Below are positions 1 through 7,095 of a stretch of DNA of 27,874 nt, piece by piece. Made by a program: the position numbers and the translations under genes. The notes beneath the pieces were generated by a model, which saw only the letters and a program-made list of their open reading frames with translations, made no database searches and was not told the DNA's origin. Position 1 is the stretch's first letter; the number at the start of each line of letters is the position of its first letter. This DNA is from CAYHPY01 sp964358485 (GTDB lineage: Bacteria; Elusimicrobiota; Elusimicrobia; UBA1565; UBA9628), in NCBI GenBank assembly GCA_964358485.1, contig CAYHPY010000043.1:1-27874 (forward strand). The letters run 5' to 3'.

Positions 1-1
1 C

Positions 2-136
2 GGGTCCCACGGTTCGCACGGGTCCCACGGTTCGCACGGCTCCCACGGCTCGCACGGGTCCCACGGCTCGCACGGGTCCCACGGCTCGCACGGCTCGCAC
101 GGGTCCCACGGCTCGCACGGCTCCCACGGCTCGCAT
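2..136 (+). repeat. Tandem 9-bp repeat (15 units) encoding Gly-Ser-His
   Basis: Fifteen 9-bp units of the form GGN-TCS-CAY are arranged head to tail. Most pair into an 18-bp dimer in which a TCC unit alternates with a TCG unit. The alternation slips at units 10-11 (two TCG units in a row). The array continues to the left edge, so the total copy number is unknown. Units differ only at synonymous positions, which suggests expansion by slippage or recombination with selection on the peptide sequence. Confidence 0.95.
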
Positions 137-172
137 TGCCGGGGCGGCTGGTGCTGTCCGCGGTGCTTCTAA
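2..172 (+). CDS. 3' end of His-Gly-Ser repeat protein with Cys-rich tail, putative RiPP-like precursor (5' end outside window)
   Basis: The frame starting at base 2 reads 15 uninterrupted Gly-Ser-His triplets (the same as HGSHGS repeats). They are followed by the tail CRGGWCCPRCF and a TAA at 170-172. The N-terminus lies upstream of the window, so any leader is unseen. The frame is supported because every difference between repeat units is silent in it (GGG/GGT/GGC, TCC/TCG, CAC/CAT), whereas the other two frames would change amino acids. His-Xaa-Ser repeats mark the HxsA-type targets of the Hxs radical SAM systems described by Haft and Basu. Here the repeat sits 24 bp before a radical SAM gene. 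The tail has four Cys, one Trp and two Arg, which are plausible sites for thioether, disulfide, metal-binding or halogenation chemistry. That it is a modified precursor is inference; a metal-binding structural protein is the main alternative. Confidence 0.75.
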   Translation, partial: GSHGSHGSHGSHGSHGSHGSHGSHGSHGSHGSHGSHGSHGSHGSHCRGGWCCPRCF

Positions 173-184
173 GCAGGGCCTGAC

Positions 185-189
185 GGAGG
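185..189 (+). promoter_or_regulatory. Shine-Dalgarno site (GGAGG) for the first radical SAM gene
   Basis: GGAGG ends 7 bases before the ATG at 197 and decides this start. It is the clearest ribosome-binding site in the window. Most later plus-strand genes lack one and begin inside or at the end of the preceding gene. The short 24-bp gap after the repeat gene suggests the two are co-transcribed. Confidence 0.8.
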
Positions 190-196
190 ATGACGG

Positions 197-1306
197 ATGC
201 CGAGCGCGCCGAATCACCTGGCCGTTTATTTGACCAACCGTTGCAACCTGTCCTGCGACTATTGCTACGTGTCGGTCAACCAGGGGCCGGCGACGCGCTT
301 GAGCCTGGAAGATTTGAAAAGGACGATCGACTACTTCTTCGAAAGCGTCCCCGGTAACGACAAGAAAATCACCTTCCTGGGCGGCGAGCCCTTCCTCAGC
401 TTCCCGTTGTTCGAAGGGGCCGTGCGCCACGCGCGGGAGCGCGGCGGGCCGGAAACGGTCCTGCAGACCTTCACCAACGGAACCCTCCTGACGCCGGAGC
501 GCTTGGCCTTCCTCAACGAGTTCGGCGTCCACGCCACCATCTCCCTGGACGGCAAGAAGGAGACCAACGACGCCCACCGATCCTTTTTTTCCGACGAGGG
601 CCGGTCGGTCTTCGACGAGGTGATGAGGCGGCTGGAAGGCCTGCCGCTCGACACCCTGGGCGTGAGCTTGGTCTTCACCGCGGCCACGGTGGAAAAGCTT
701 CTCGACAACGTCGACTATTTCCGCCGCCTGGGCTTCGGGCGGATCACCTTCAACCCCGAGCTCTACGAGCAATGGCCCGAGGACCGGCTGGCCGTGCTGG
801 GGGCCGTGATGAAAGGCTTCAAGCGCTATTACCGGCGCATCCTCGAAACCGCCCCCGACCCTTTCGTCATTCAGATTCTTTTCGCGATCCTGGAAGCCCG
901 GCCCCGCAACGAGGCCGACGCCAAGTGGTGGCACGACTGCCACAACGTGGTTCTGGGGCCGGACAAGAAATTCTACGCCTGCGACAAAGCCCTGTCCTTC
1001 CCGATCGGCTCGGTGCCGAAGCAGCAGGTGGGAAGCGAGGCCGAAGGGATGGATTGGGACGCGCGTCAGGCCCTGTTCCAGGAGGCCGCGGCTTTCGTCG
1101 AAAAGGAGGCGAGCGGCCGGCAGGAGGCGTTCTGCCCGATGGGAGTCTATTTCCACAGCAAGATCTCCGGCCGCGAGCCCGTCGCGGCCCTGAATAATTT
1201 CCACCGCGTGGCCGATCTCTTCGCGGGGGGCTTGGCCGAGCTCATCGACGAGGTCCAGGACCACCCGGCGTTTCAGAGGCTCTATGTCCAAGCTCACCTC
1301 GTATGA
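197..1306 (+). CDS. Radical SAM enzyme with Twitch-like auxiliary-cluster domain (rSAM-1)
   Basis: This is a 369-residue radical SAM protein. The cluster motif CX3CX2C is at C16, C20 and C23 (TNRCNLSCDYCY), followed by the GGEP motif at 62-65, which contacts the SAM amino group in this superfamily, and an SLDG motif near 117-120. The C-terminal part has C248, C262 and C313. That arrangement resembles the one-cluster Twitch version of the SPASM domain found in peptide-modifying maturases such as the anaerobic sulfatase-maturating family. It starts 24 bp after the His-Gly-Ser repeat gene, behind a strong GGAGG site. The next gene overlaps its 3' end by 23 bp. It is a paralog of the enzyme at 7092-8114: both share the C-terminal VVLG, CP and AF/NFHR(V/A)D elements. 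It probably modifies the upstream peptide, but the reaction cannot be read from sequence. Confidence 0.9.
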   Translation: MPSAPNHLAVYLTNRCNLSCDYCYVSVNQGPATRLSLEDLKRTIDYFFESVPGNDKKITFLGGEPFLSFPLFEGAVRHARERGGPETVLQTFTNGTLLTPERLAFLNEFGVHATISLDGKKETNDAHRSFFSDEGRSVFDEVMRRLEGLPLDTLGVSLVFTAATVEKLLDNVDYFRRLGFGRITFNPELYEQWPEDRLAVLGAVMKGFKRYYRRILETAPDPFVIQILFAILEARPRNEADAKWWHDCHNVVLGPDKKFYACDKALSFPIGSVPKQQVGSEAEGMDWDARQALFQEAAAFVEKEASGRQEAFCPMGVYFHSKISGREPVAALNNFHRVADLFAGGLAELIDEVQDHPAFQRLYVQAHLV

Positions 1307-2405
1307 GACCGCTGGCGCGGACGGCCTGGTGGCCACCAAGGAAATCCGTCGTTTCAAGGTTGCCATCAATACCGCCTGCCCCCTGCGCTGCGAGTACTGC
1401 TTCATCGACAAGGATTCCGGGGAAGTCATCGGCTGGGATCAGGTCCAAGGCCTGGTGCGCTTTTTCCTCGGGTCTCCCGGGCCGGTCAAGAAGCTCCTGA
1501 TCTACGGGGGAGAACCCTTCCTCAAATTCGACCTGGCCCGGGACATCGCCTTGTACGCGCGGGGCCAGGCCGTCCCCGCCGGAAAGGACCTCGACCTGTC
1601 CATCTGCACCAGCGGCGTCTCGGTGACCCGCGCCCAGCTGGAATTTCTGCGCGACCAGCGCTTTTTCCTGTCGGTCAGCATGGACGGCGACGAGGCCACC
1701 CATGACAAGCGCCGACGCCTGAAGGGGGACCGGGGTTCCTGGAAAAAGACGGCCGCCAACCTCCCCTTGATCTTCGAGGTGATGGGCCGCCGCCGCACCA
1801 TGGCCATTCAATGCGTGCATCCCGACAACGTGGAGAAGATGCTCGACAACTTCCAAACCTTGGTCGGCCTGGGATTCGAAAACGTGGAGATCGAGGTCAT
1901 CCACGGTTTCGGGTGGAAGGAGAAAAAACACCTTTTCCGCCCCATGCTCCAAAAGGTCCTGGACTGGATCCTGGCCGAGGCCCGGGAAGGGCGCATGCGG
2001 TTTTTGGTCTGCTCCCTGGTTCCCCTGATGCTGAAGGAGGGGATTCTGCTCGAGGACATGTGCCCCTTCCACTCCTCCATGGAGTGCTACCCGGACGGAA
2101 AATACTCCTTCTATCCCTTCGCCTTCGTGGATTGGGAGGCCCGCAAGCGGTGCGGCGTGGGCGGGGCCCTGGAGGGCGTCGGCGAGCGCTACCGAAGCTG
2201 TTCCTTCGACAAGGACAGCGCGACCTGCAAGAACTGCACTTCCGACTATTACCGCAACCCGGCCGTCAACGAAGGCAACGACCCCTATCTTTGGCGCACG
2301 GAAATGGCGCGCGCCTTCATGGACCGCGTGGTCCTGGCCTCGGCCTCCGATCCGGTCATGAAGGAGTATCTCAGGGAGGCCTTGATCCGATGCCGGATCA
2401 GCTGA
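1284..2405 (+). CDS. Radical SAM enzyme with Cys-rich SPASM-like C-terminus (rSAM-2)
   Basis: This is a 373-residue radical SAM protein. The cluster motif is at C32, C36 and C39 (ACPLRCEYCF), GGEP is at 75-78 and an SMDG motif follows near 132-135. The C-terminal third holds C260, C268, C290, C306, C315 and C318, including a CX2C pair. This is enough for one or two auxiliary Fe-S clusters, as in SPASM peptide maturases. The ATG at 1284 lies inside the preceding gene (23-bp overlap), and the next gene starts inside this one (16-bp overlap), so all three are probably translated together. It differs from rSAM-1 in its auxiliary-cluster layout and is probably not a recent duplicate. Target and product are unknown. 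The neighbouring repeat peptide is the natural candidate substrate. Confidence 0.88.
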   Translation: MSKLTSYETAGADGLVATKEIRRFKVAINTACPLRCEYCFIDKDSGEVIGWDQVQGLVRFFLGSPGPVKKLLIYGGEPFLKFDLARDIALYARGQAVPAGKDLDLSICTSGVSVTRAQLEFLRDQRFFLSVSMDGDEATHDKRRRLKGDRGSWKKTAANLPLIFEVMGRRRTMAIQCVHPDNVEKMLDNFQTLVGLGFENVEIEVIHGFGWKEKKHLFRPMLQKVLDWILAEAREGRMRFLVCSLVPLMLKEGILLEDMCPFHSSMECYPDGKYSFYPFAFVDWEARKRCGVGGALEGVGERYRSCSFDKDSATCKNCTSDYYRNPAVNEGNDPYLWRTEMARAFMDRVVLASASDPVMKEYLREALIRCRIS

Positions 2406-5400
2406 CCCAGCCCTCGCTTCGGGGCCCGGGGGAATTGGCGGTTCTCCTGCGCGGCGCCTTGAAGGCCAACTTGGTCCATCACCTGGCGCACACCGGGGGC
2501 GCGGCCGTCTTGCGGCGCATCGGGCGGGCTTGGAAGCCGACCTGGGATTGGCTGCCCGCCGGGCCCGCGCCCGCCGGAGACTGGGAGCTCATCCGCCGGG
2601 GCTGGCTTCGGCTTTGCGCCGTTCCGACGGCGGAATTGACCCCCGGGGACCCGGGTTTTCGGGACCTCGAGGAAGCCGCCGCCCGCCAGCCCGCGGCCCT
2701 TTGGGCCTGGGTCGGGCTGGGCCTGCACCGGCTTCGGCTTTGGGAAGGAGAAGTCCATTTTCGGAAAGCTTTGGAAGCGTTCGAAAAGGCCGCGGCCCTG
2801 CGCCCGGATTGGGCCTGGGGGCCCCTCCTGGTCTCGGAAGCCTTGCGTTCCCTTTTGGATTACGAGGGGGCGCTGAGGGAGTTGGACCGCGCCATCGCCC
2901 TGGACCCGGGCCTGGCCTGGGCCTACGCCTTCAAAGCCCGGGTCTATTTCCAGTCCCGGACCCGCCCCGCCGACATGGAATGGATGGCTCGCGCCCTGGC
3001 TCTTTCTCCGAAAGACGGCTGGATGCACGCTTGGCGGGCAGAGGGATTCCGGCGCCTTGGAAAATTCCGGAAAGCCGCCCCGATTTTCGAGCGGGCGTTG
3101 CGGTTGGATCCGCTTTACGATCAGGGCTTCTGCTGGCGGGCCCGGATGTTGGAAGCGCAAGGCCGTCCGGCCGCGGCGCTGGGCAGCCTGGACCGGGGCA
3201 TCGAGCTCTGCCCGGGCTTCGAGAAAGCCTATCGCCAAAAAGTCCGGGCCTTGCGCGCCCTCGGCCGGACCCGAGAGGCCTTGAAAACCTTGGAGGCGGC
3301 GGTGCGTTTGAACCATCGCAACGACTGGCTGGGCGCCTGGAGGGTGGAAGGGACGAGCTTCGGCCCGGCCGCGGAAAAGGCCGTCTCCGAACTCCGCGAG
3401 TACCTTCCCAAGGCGAAGGGACCGGAAAAAGCCCGCGCCTTGGGGTGGCTGGGGGAGACCTTGAGCCAGCTCGGCCGTCCCGAAGAGGCCCTGTCCGAAC
3501 TCGACGCCGCGTTGGCCGTGGACGAAAAATTCGCCTGGGCCCACGCCTGGAAGGGGGAGGCCCTGGCCGCCTTGGGACGGCCGGACTCGGCCCGCGCCGC
3601 CTTGGACCGGGCCCTCGAACTGGACCCGGCTTACGGCCGGGCCTGGGCTTGGCGGGGCCGCGTCCGGGCCGACCGCGGGGACTGGGCCGGGGCGGAGGCC
3701 GACTTCGACAAGGCCCTGGCCATCCGGCGCATCGAGTACTCTTGGATTTTGGCCTGGCGCGGCGAAGCCCGCCTGGCCCTCGGGAGGGCGACGGAAGCCG
3801 TCCGGGATTTGACGGGGGCTTTGGGCTTGGATCGTCAACCCAAATTCCACTTCTGGCGCGGCAAATCCTTGCTCGCCTTGGGCCGGGAGGCCGAGGGGCG
3901 GCGTGATTTGCTTCTGGCCCAGGCCTTGACCTCCCCGCGGGCGGACGATTTTCCGTGGAAAGACCTGCTGGCGGCCGAAGAGTTCCGCCGCGCGGGCGAT
4001 CCCCGCGAAGCTTTGCGCCTGCTGGCGCTGATCGTCCTGCGCCACGCCCGCAAGCGTCCCTGGCTCTACCTTCTGCGTTACCGGCTCAAGCGGGAGTTGA
4101 ACTTGGGGGCCCAGGTCCGGGATGTGGATCTGGCCTTCCGCAAAGACCCCTCCTGCGCCTGGCCTATGGGCCTGGCCCCCCTGCCGGAAGGCGCGGGGCC
4201 CCGGGAACTTCTTCTGATGGACGAAGCCTTCGCCGCCCGACCCGAAGCCGCGCCCCTCTACGCTTACCGGGGACAGGCCGCCCTTCAGCGCGGTAAGACC
4301 GAAGAGGGGTTGGCCGATCTCAAGCGCGCGGCCGAATTGGAACCCGCCGGTTGGATCCTGGCCTGGCTCGGGGAAGCCCGCCGCGCGGCGGGGCATTCGG
4401 CCGAGGCTGTCCGGGATTTCGACGCGGCCCTGTCTTTGGACCCCCGCTACGCCAACGCCTGGGCCTGGCGGGGAACGGCCAAGCTCCAAGCGGGGGACGC
4501 CGCGGGCGCCCTGTCGGATTTGAACCGCGCCCTGGCCTTGGCCCCGACGGCCCGGGCGTTTCGCGACCGGGCGCGGGCTCTGCGCCTTTTGGGGAGGCCC
4601 GTCGAGGCGCTCGAGGACACCGCCGAGGCGGTCCGGCGCAACGCCGAGTGGACCTGGGACCTTTTCGGGCCGAAGGATTTGGAAAAATCCCTAGCTGAAT
4701 TGACGGCGCTGCGCGCCGAATTTCCCAAGGAACCGCGGTTTCAGGCCTGGCGGGGGGAAACCCTGGCCCGCCTCGGCCGCTTGGACGAGGCTCTGGCGGC
4801 GCTGAACCTTTCCCTGAAGAAATCCTCCTGGGCCTGGGCGCTGTGCTGGCGGGGGGAAATCCTTCTTCGCAAGGACGGCCCGACGGCCGCGGCCTTGCGG
4901 GATTTGAGGGCCGCGGCGCGCCAGGCTCCCCGGTACGCCCGCGCCCACGCTTCTCTCGGAGAGGCCCTCGCCCGGGCCGGTCGACGGGCGGCGGCCACGG
5001 GCGCGATGGCGCGCGCCCTGCGGCTCAATCCCTATTCCGCCCGGCTTTGGTTCTCCCGCGGCGCCCTCCGCCTGGACCTGGGCAAACCCGCGGCCGCCGC
5101 TTCCGACGCCGCGCGGGCCTTGGCTTTGTGCCCGAACTATCCCGAGGCCTCGGCCCTGCTCGCGCGCGCCCGCGGCGAAAATCCCGCGGCCGAGGGGCCG
5201 TCGCTGGAATTTTTCGTCAATTACGCCTGCAACGCTAAATGCCCGTTCTGTTTCAATCCGCCCGACGCCTCGCCGGAGCTCGAGCGCGGGCTTCCCTTCG
5301 GCGAGTTGGCCCGCCGCCTCTACGCGGGTTACGGCGAGGGCTTCCGGGGCGTCAAATTCATCGGGGGCGAGGTCACGGTCCGGGAGGACCTGCCCCGGAT

Positions 5401-6160
5401 TTTGGGCCTGGCCCGCAAGATCGGATTTACCTCCATCCAGATCACGACCAACGGCCTGCGCCTGGCCGACCCCGCCTACGCCCGCCGTCTGCGCGACCTG
5501 GGGGCCGGGATTTTCCGCCTTTCCGTCCACGGCCACACTCCCGAACTTCACGACCGTTTGGTCGGCGTGCCCGGCGCCCTGGAAAAGGTGAAAGCCGCGG
5601 CGGCCAATCTCCGGGGCTTGGGCGTGCGCCTGGGGATCAACTATGTGCTCAATAAAATCAACGCACCCTTTTTCGCGGATACGCTGGCCTGGTTTCACAA
5701 GGAGTTGGGGATCGAGGACGTCATCGTCTATCTTTTGCGCTACCAGGGTTTCGGGGCTTTGCCCTCCAATCGGGAGCTTCTTAAATTGAGCTTCACCGAG
5801 GCCGCCCCCTTCGTTCGGGAGGGTTTCCGGCGCCTGCTGGAAAATCCCGCCGCCAAACCTCCGGCCCTAATCCATTTTCCGCCCTGCGTCTTGCCGGAAC
5901 TGCGGGAGCACCTGCTGGATTGGACCCGCGATCCGCAAGGGGCCGGGGAAGGAAACTCCCGCCGGGATCGGGTGGCCCTGCCCGACGGCTCCGGAGGCCT
6001 GATCTCCGAGATCACCAATTCCGGCAAGCGCCCCGTCCCGGCGTGCGCCTCCTGCGCCCTATCCGCCGAGTGCCTGGGTGTGGAGCAGAACTACCTGGCC
6101 GAATTCGGGGACGGGGAATTCGAGCCGATCCCGCGCCGCGAGCCCGCGGGGGTGCGATGA
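2390..6160 (+). CDS. Giant TPR-radical SAM fusion protein (rSAM-3)
   Basis: The protein has 1256 residues. Residues 1 to about 90 are a non-repeat head (MPDQLTQPSLRGPGELAVLL...). Residues from about 90 to 930 are TPR repeats of roughly 34 residues, on the order of two dozen, many with a W-x-W-[RK]-G core and a DLDRAL-x-LDP-type second helix. From about 938 a complete radical SAM domain follows: C947, C951 and C954 (YACNAKCPFCFNPP), a GGEVT motif, and a tail with CX2CX5C at C1219, C1222 and C1228. I chose the ATG at 2390 because everything further upstream in this frame overlaps the preceding gene and lacks repeat character. The stop overlaps the next ATG (ATGA). The radical SAM domain is a close relative of the next gene, and the TPR part is a paralog of the protein at 11323-12801. 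The TPR solenoid probably presents a substrate or partner to the catalytic domain. Confidence 0.9.
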   Translation: MPDQLTQPSLRGPGELAVLLRGALKANLVHHLAHTGGAAVLRRIGRAWKPTWDWLPAGPAPAGDWELIRRGWLRLCAVPTAELTPGDPGFRDLEEAAARQPAALWAWVGLGLHRLRLWEGEVHFRKALEAFEKAAALRPDWAWGPLLVSEALRSLLDYEGALRELDRAIALDPGLAWAYAFKARVYFQSRTRPADMEWMARALALSPKDGWMHAWRAEGFRRLGKFRKAAPIFERALRLDPLYDQGFCWRARMLEAQGRPAAALGSLDRGIELCPGFEKAYRQKVRALRALGRTREALKTLEAAVRLNHRNDWLGAWRVEGTSFGPAAEKAVSELREYLPKAKGPEKARALGWLGETLSQLGRPEEALSELDAALAVDEKFAWAHAWKGEALAALGRPDSARAALDRALELDPAYGRAWAWRGRVRADRGDWAGAEADFDKALAIRRIEYSWILAWRGEARLALGRATEAVRDLTGALGLDRQPKFHFWRGKSLLALGREAEGRRDLLLAQALTSPRADDFPWKDLLAAEEFRRAGDPREALRLLALIVLRHARKRPWLYLLRYRLKRELNLGAQVRDVDLAFRKDPSCAWPMGLAPLPEGAGPRELLLMDEAFAARPEAAPLYAYRGQAALQRGKTEEGLADLKRAAELEPAGWILAWLGEARRAAGHSAEAVRDFDAALSLDPRYANAWAWRGTAKLQAGDAAGALSDLNRALALAPTARAFRDRARALRLLGRPVEALEDTAEAVRRNAEWTWDLFGPKDLEKSLAELTALRAEFPKEPRFQAWRGETLARLGRLDEALAALNLSLKKSSWAWALCWRGEILLRKDGPTAAALRDLRAAARQAPRYARAHASLGEALARAGRRAAATGAMARALRLNPYSARLWFSRGALRLDLGKPAAAASDAARALALCPNYPEASALLARARGENPAAEGPSLEFFVNYACNAKCPFCFNPPDASPELERGLPFGELARRLYAGYGEGFRGVKFIGGEVTVREDLPRILGLARKIGFTSIQITTNGLRLADPAYARRLRDLGAGIFRLSVHGHTPELHDRLVGVPGALEKVKAAAANLRGLGVRLGINYVLNKINAPFFADTLAWFHKELGIEDVIVYLLRYQGFGALPSNRELLKLSFTEAAPFVREGFRRLLENPAAKPPALIHFPPCVLPELREHLLDWTRDPQGAGEGNSRRDRVALPDGSGGLISEITNSGKRPVPACASCALSAECLGVEQNYLAEFGDGEFEPIPRREPAGVR

Positions 6161-7095
6161 AAACCTTCGACGCGGTCCATGAGCTTTTCCTCAACTACGC
6201 CTGCCCGGCCAAGTGCTCCTTCTGCTACAACCCGCCCATCACGCCGGAGCTGCTGCGGCGGGAGCTGTCCTTCGAACAGGCGGCCGCCAGCCTCTTCTCG
6301 GCGGCCAAGGACGGGGCCGACCGGCTCAACCTCCACGGGGGCGAGGTGACGCTTCGGGACGATCTCCCCAAGATTCTCAGATTGGCGCGAAAGCTGGGGT
6401 TCAAGCAAATCACGGTCGTGACCAACGGGGTGCGATTGGGAGACGCTCCATACGCCCGGACGCTCAAGGCCGCGGGGGTCACCCATGTCCGTCTTTCCAT
6501 CCACGCCCCGGACGCCGCGGGCCATGACCCGATCCTCCAGATTCCGGGGGCTTTCGACCGGGCGTTGGCGGCCCTGGGGCATTTGCGGAAGCTCAAAGTC
6601 CCGGTGGGGCTGAATTTCGTCCTGCACCGGGCGAACTTCAAGCTTCTGCCCGCCTTCGTCGAGCATTTCTGCGTCCGGGAAGGAATCCGGGACGTCATCG
6701 TTTACTTTCCGCATCTCAAGGGCATGATGGAAATCAACGCCGCCGAGGCCGGGGTGTCCTATTCCGAGGTCATTCCTTTCGTGCGTAAAAGCTTCGGCTT
6801 GCTCAATCGCGCGGGGCTCCAAGACTGCCTGCTCCTGGCCAATTTCACACCCTGCCTTTTGCCGGAATTTATCGAGCGGATGTTGGATTGGGCGGGGGAC
6901 GCCATGGCCCCGCAGGAACAGGTCCACCCCGAGGGCTTCACCGAGGACATCCATGAAATGAAGGGGGATCAGCGCGCGCCCGTGGCCGCCTGCAAGGAGT
7001 GCTCCCTGCGCGCTTCCTGCCTGGGAGTCGAGATCGAATACCGCAAGCGCCGGGGAGAGGCCGAGTTCAAGGCTTTGGAGAGCCAAGCGGCGTGA
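6157..7095 (+). CDS. Stand-alone radical SAM enzyme, paralog of the fused domain upstream (rSAM-4)
   Basis: This is a 312-residue radical SAM protein that starts at the ATG of an ATGA overlap with the preceding gene. The cluster motif is C16, C20 and C23 (YACPAKCSFCYNPP), GGEVT is at 61-65, and there is a TNG motif at 89-91. The C-terminus has C233 (TPCLLPEF) and CX2CX5C at C279, C282 and C288, followed by LGVEIEY. The C-terminal domain of the preceding gene has the same layout (FPPCVLPE, CX2CX5C, LGVEQNY), so the two arose by duplication. One copy carries a TPR array and the other does not. CX2CX5C is the core spacing of SPASM domains, though this tail is short. Substrate unknown; a role on the same peptide is inferred from coupling. 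Confidence 0.9.
   Translation: MKTFDAVHELFLNYACPAKCSFCYNPPITPELLRRELSFEQAAASLFSAAKDGADRLNLHGGEVTLRDDLPKILRLARKLGFKQITVVTNGVRLGDAPYARTLKAAGVTHVRLSIHAPDAAGHDPILQIPGAFDRALAALGHLRKLKVPVGLNFVLHRANFKLLPAFVEHFCVREGIRDVIVYFPHLKGMMEINAAEAGVSYSEVIPFVRKSFGLLNRAGLQDCLLLANFTPCLLPEFIERMLDWAGDAMAPQEQVHPEGFTEDIHEMKGDQRAPVAACKECSLRASCLGVEIEYRKRRGEAEFKALESQAA

Noticed and set aside
1..136. CRISPR-like array at the left edge
   Set aside because: Units are 9 bp with no spacers and form a clean coding triplet repeat in one frame.
1811..2389. A 193-residue N-terminal extension of the fusion protein
   Set aside because: It overlaps the SPASM-like end of rSAM-2 in another frame and is low-complexity. The ATG at 2390 gives a sensible head and a short 16-bp overlap.
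2285..4489. A 734-codon minus-strand open frame
   Set aside because: Same reason: composition shadow opposite the TPR region of the fusion gene. Similar long minus-strand frames at 15062-16945, 16833-18905, 19872-21701 and 24582-26123 were dismissed likewise.
5920..6156. Extended start for rSAM-4
   Set aside because: The extension would be read out of frame through the conserved Cys tail of the fusion protein. The ATGA start at 6157 fits the family and the other junctions.
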